This document shows, piece by piece, positions 7,319-8,298 of a DNA stretch of 8,298 bases; the first letter of the stretch is position 1; the number at the start of each line of letters is the position of its first letter. The position numbers were made by a program, and so were the translations under genes. The notes under the pieces are model-generated. The model did not search any database. It was not told the DNA's origin and saw only the letters and a program-made list of their open reading frames with translations. Origin of the DNA: Bacilli bacterium. GTDB lineage: Bacteria > Bacillota_I > Bacilli_A > Haloplasmatales > Haloplasmataceae. Where the stretch lies: the NCBI GenBank assembly GCA_012513195.1, contig JAAZCR010000282.1, positions 1 through 8,298 on the forward strand. Reading direction: 5' to 3'.

Positions 7319-8258
7319 ATTAACTAATTATCTCGTTGTAGGAATCTCATCAACAGCGCTTTTTGATTTATCCTATGAACAAAAGATTTTTGAAACTAAA
7401 GGTTTAGACGAATATATTAAGTATCAAATTGAGCATGAAAAGGATATCCTTAAACCAGGTCCAGGGTTTCGCTTGGTAAAAAAACTCTTAAGATTAAATG
7501 AGTTAAATCCCGATAAACGCTATGTTGAGGTGATAATCCTTAGTCGTAATAGTGCTAACTCTAGTTTGCGTTTTTTTAATTCTATTGAACACTATGGTTT
7601 AGATATTACGCGTGCAGTATTAACCAGTGGAAATTCCATTATTCCTTATGCGAAAGCATTAAATGTGGGATTATTCCTTTCAACTAATGGGAAAGACGTT
7701 CAAGATGCTATAAATGGGAATATCGCTGCGGGTTTAATTTACAATTATGAATACAAACCAAATGAAGAAAAACTCCATGAAAATGATAAAGAAATCCGCA
7801 TCGCATTTGACGGAGATGCGGTAATCTTTTCTGATGAATCAGAACGGATCTTCCAAAAAGAAGGTCTGCAAGCATTTGCTCAACATGAAAAGGAAAACGC
7901 CTTAAAACCTTTACCAGAAGGGCCATTCATCAATTTCTTAAAAACCATTTCGAAAATTCAACGGGAGTTCCCTGATAATGCGATGCCCATTAGAACTGCA
8001 CTCGTCACAGCACGAAGTTCTCCAGCTCATGAACGGGTCATTCGCACTTTAAGACATTGGGATGTTAGAATTGATGAGGTATTCTTTTTAGGTGGAATTA
8101 GAAAAATGGATATCTTAAAGGCTTTCAATGCCGATATCTATTTTGATGACCAAGATTCGCATCTCAAATATTCACGACAAGTGGTGCCAAGTGCAAAAGT
8201 ACCTTATAAGAACTTATCTGAACAAATAAGTATTGATGATTTATTAGGAAATGAATAG
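7308..8258 (+). CDS. Cytosolic 5'-nucleotidase type I-like (cN-I/NT5C1 family, HAD fold)
   Basis: This 316-residue protein closely resembles mammalian cytosolic 5'-nucleotidase I (NT5C1A/B; Pfam 5-nucleotidase family), which removes phosphate from AMP or other nucleoside monophosphates. HAD-type motifs are visible: nucleophile and acid/base Asp168 and Asp170 in FDGDAVIFSDESE, motif II threonine Thr234 in VTARS, a lysine in GGIRKMD (Lys266), and the acidic FDD at 279-281. The N-terminal part carries the family's ISSTALF, HEKDILKPGPGF and TSGNS segments. There is no signal peptide. TTG 7308 was chosen because of the AGGGGTGAT site just upstream; GTG 7299 (319 residues) is the alternative. With TTG the overlap with iadA is 11 bases, suggesting translational coupling. 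The family is clear; the preferred nucleotide is not readable from sequence. Confidence 0.92.
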   Translation: MAYELTNYLVVGISSTALFDLSYEQKIFETKGLDEYIKYQIEHEKDILKPGPGFRLVKKLLRLNELNPDKRYVEVIILSRNSANSSLRFFNSIEHYGLDITRAVLTSGNSIIPYAKALNVGLFLSTNGKDVQDAINGNIAAGLIYNYEYKPNEEKLHENDKEIRIAFDGDAVIFSDESERIFQKEGLQAFAQHEKENALKPLPEGPFINFLKTISKIQREFPDNAMPIRTALVTARSSPAHERVIRTLRHWDVRIDEVFFLGGIRKMDILKAFNADIYFDDQDSHLKYSRQVVPSAKVPYKNLSEQISIDDLLGNE

Positions 8259-8261
8259 AGA

Positions 8262-8297
8262 AAAAAATCCCTCAAGTATAACTTGAGGAATTTTTTA
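8262..8297 (+). terminator. Intrinsic terminator closing the iadA operon, probably bidirectional
   Basis: The stem is CCTCAAGT (8270-8277) with ACTTGAGG (8281-8288) and a three-base loop ATA. After one mismatch the stem extends through A-T pairs (8262-8268 with 8290-8296). The T-run is at 8291-8296. The facing A-run means it could also stop transcription from a convergent gene beyond the window. Confidence 0.87.
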
Positions 8298-8298
8298 T

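Overview
The window carries six protein-coding genes, all on the + strand, in three short transcription units, each closed by a good intrinsic terminator. The DNA is AT-rich. Shine-Dalgarno sites are strong (AAGGAGG, GGGAGGTG), promoters are sigma-A-like, and genes are tightly packed with small overlaps. All tryptophans in the six proteins are TGG, and TGA appears only as the stop of iadA, which fits the standard bacterial code rather than the Mycoplasma code. Together this suggests a low-GC Gram-positive bacterium: a member of Bacillota or a code-11 relative of the Mollicutes such as the Acholeplasma, Izemoplasma or Haloplasma groups. The placement is an inference from composition and gene content, and is not firm. 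No RNA gene, mobile element, CRISPR array or long repeat was seen, and no gene-free stretch exceeds about 130 bases.

Region 1 (1-3634): a heterodimeric ABC exporter of the BmrC/BmrD (YheI/YheH) type. The first half-transporter is cut by the window edge. The second has a large extracytoplasmic insert between its first two membrane helices. Each subunit lacks a different key ATPase residue, so together they make one canonical and one degenerate ATP site. Terminator at 3601-3634.

Region 2 (3653-6100): a promoter with a very short leader, then a two-gene AmmeMemoRadiSam operon. A LigB/Memo-like dioxygenase-fold domain fused to AMMECR1 is followed, with an 11-base overlap, by the radical SAM protein AmrS. 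The system is widespread but its chemistry is, to my knowledge, not settled, which makes it the most interesting part of the window. Terminator at 6068-6100.

Region 3 (6127-8297): a near-consensus promoter driving isoaspartyl dipeptidase (iadA) and a cytosolic 5'-nucleotidase of the mammalian cN-I type (HAD fold), probably translationally coupled from a TTG start. These look like a damage-repair or salvage pair: one cleaves isoaspartyl peptides, the other dephosphorylates nucleoside monophosphates. Terminator at 8262-8297.

The promoters of regions 2 and 3 share an AGACGT hexamer placed identically two bases before TATAAT, which may hint at shared control.
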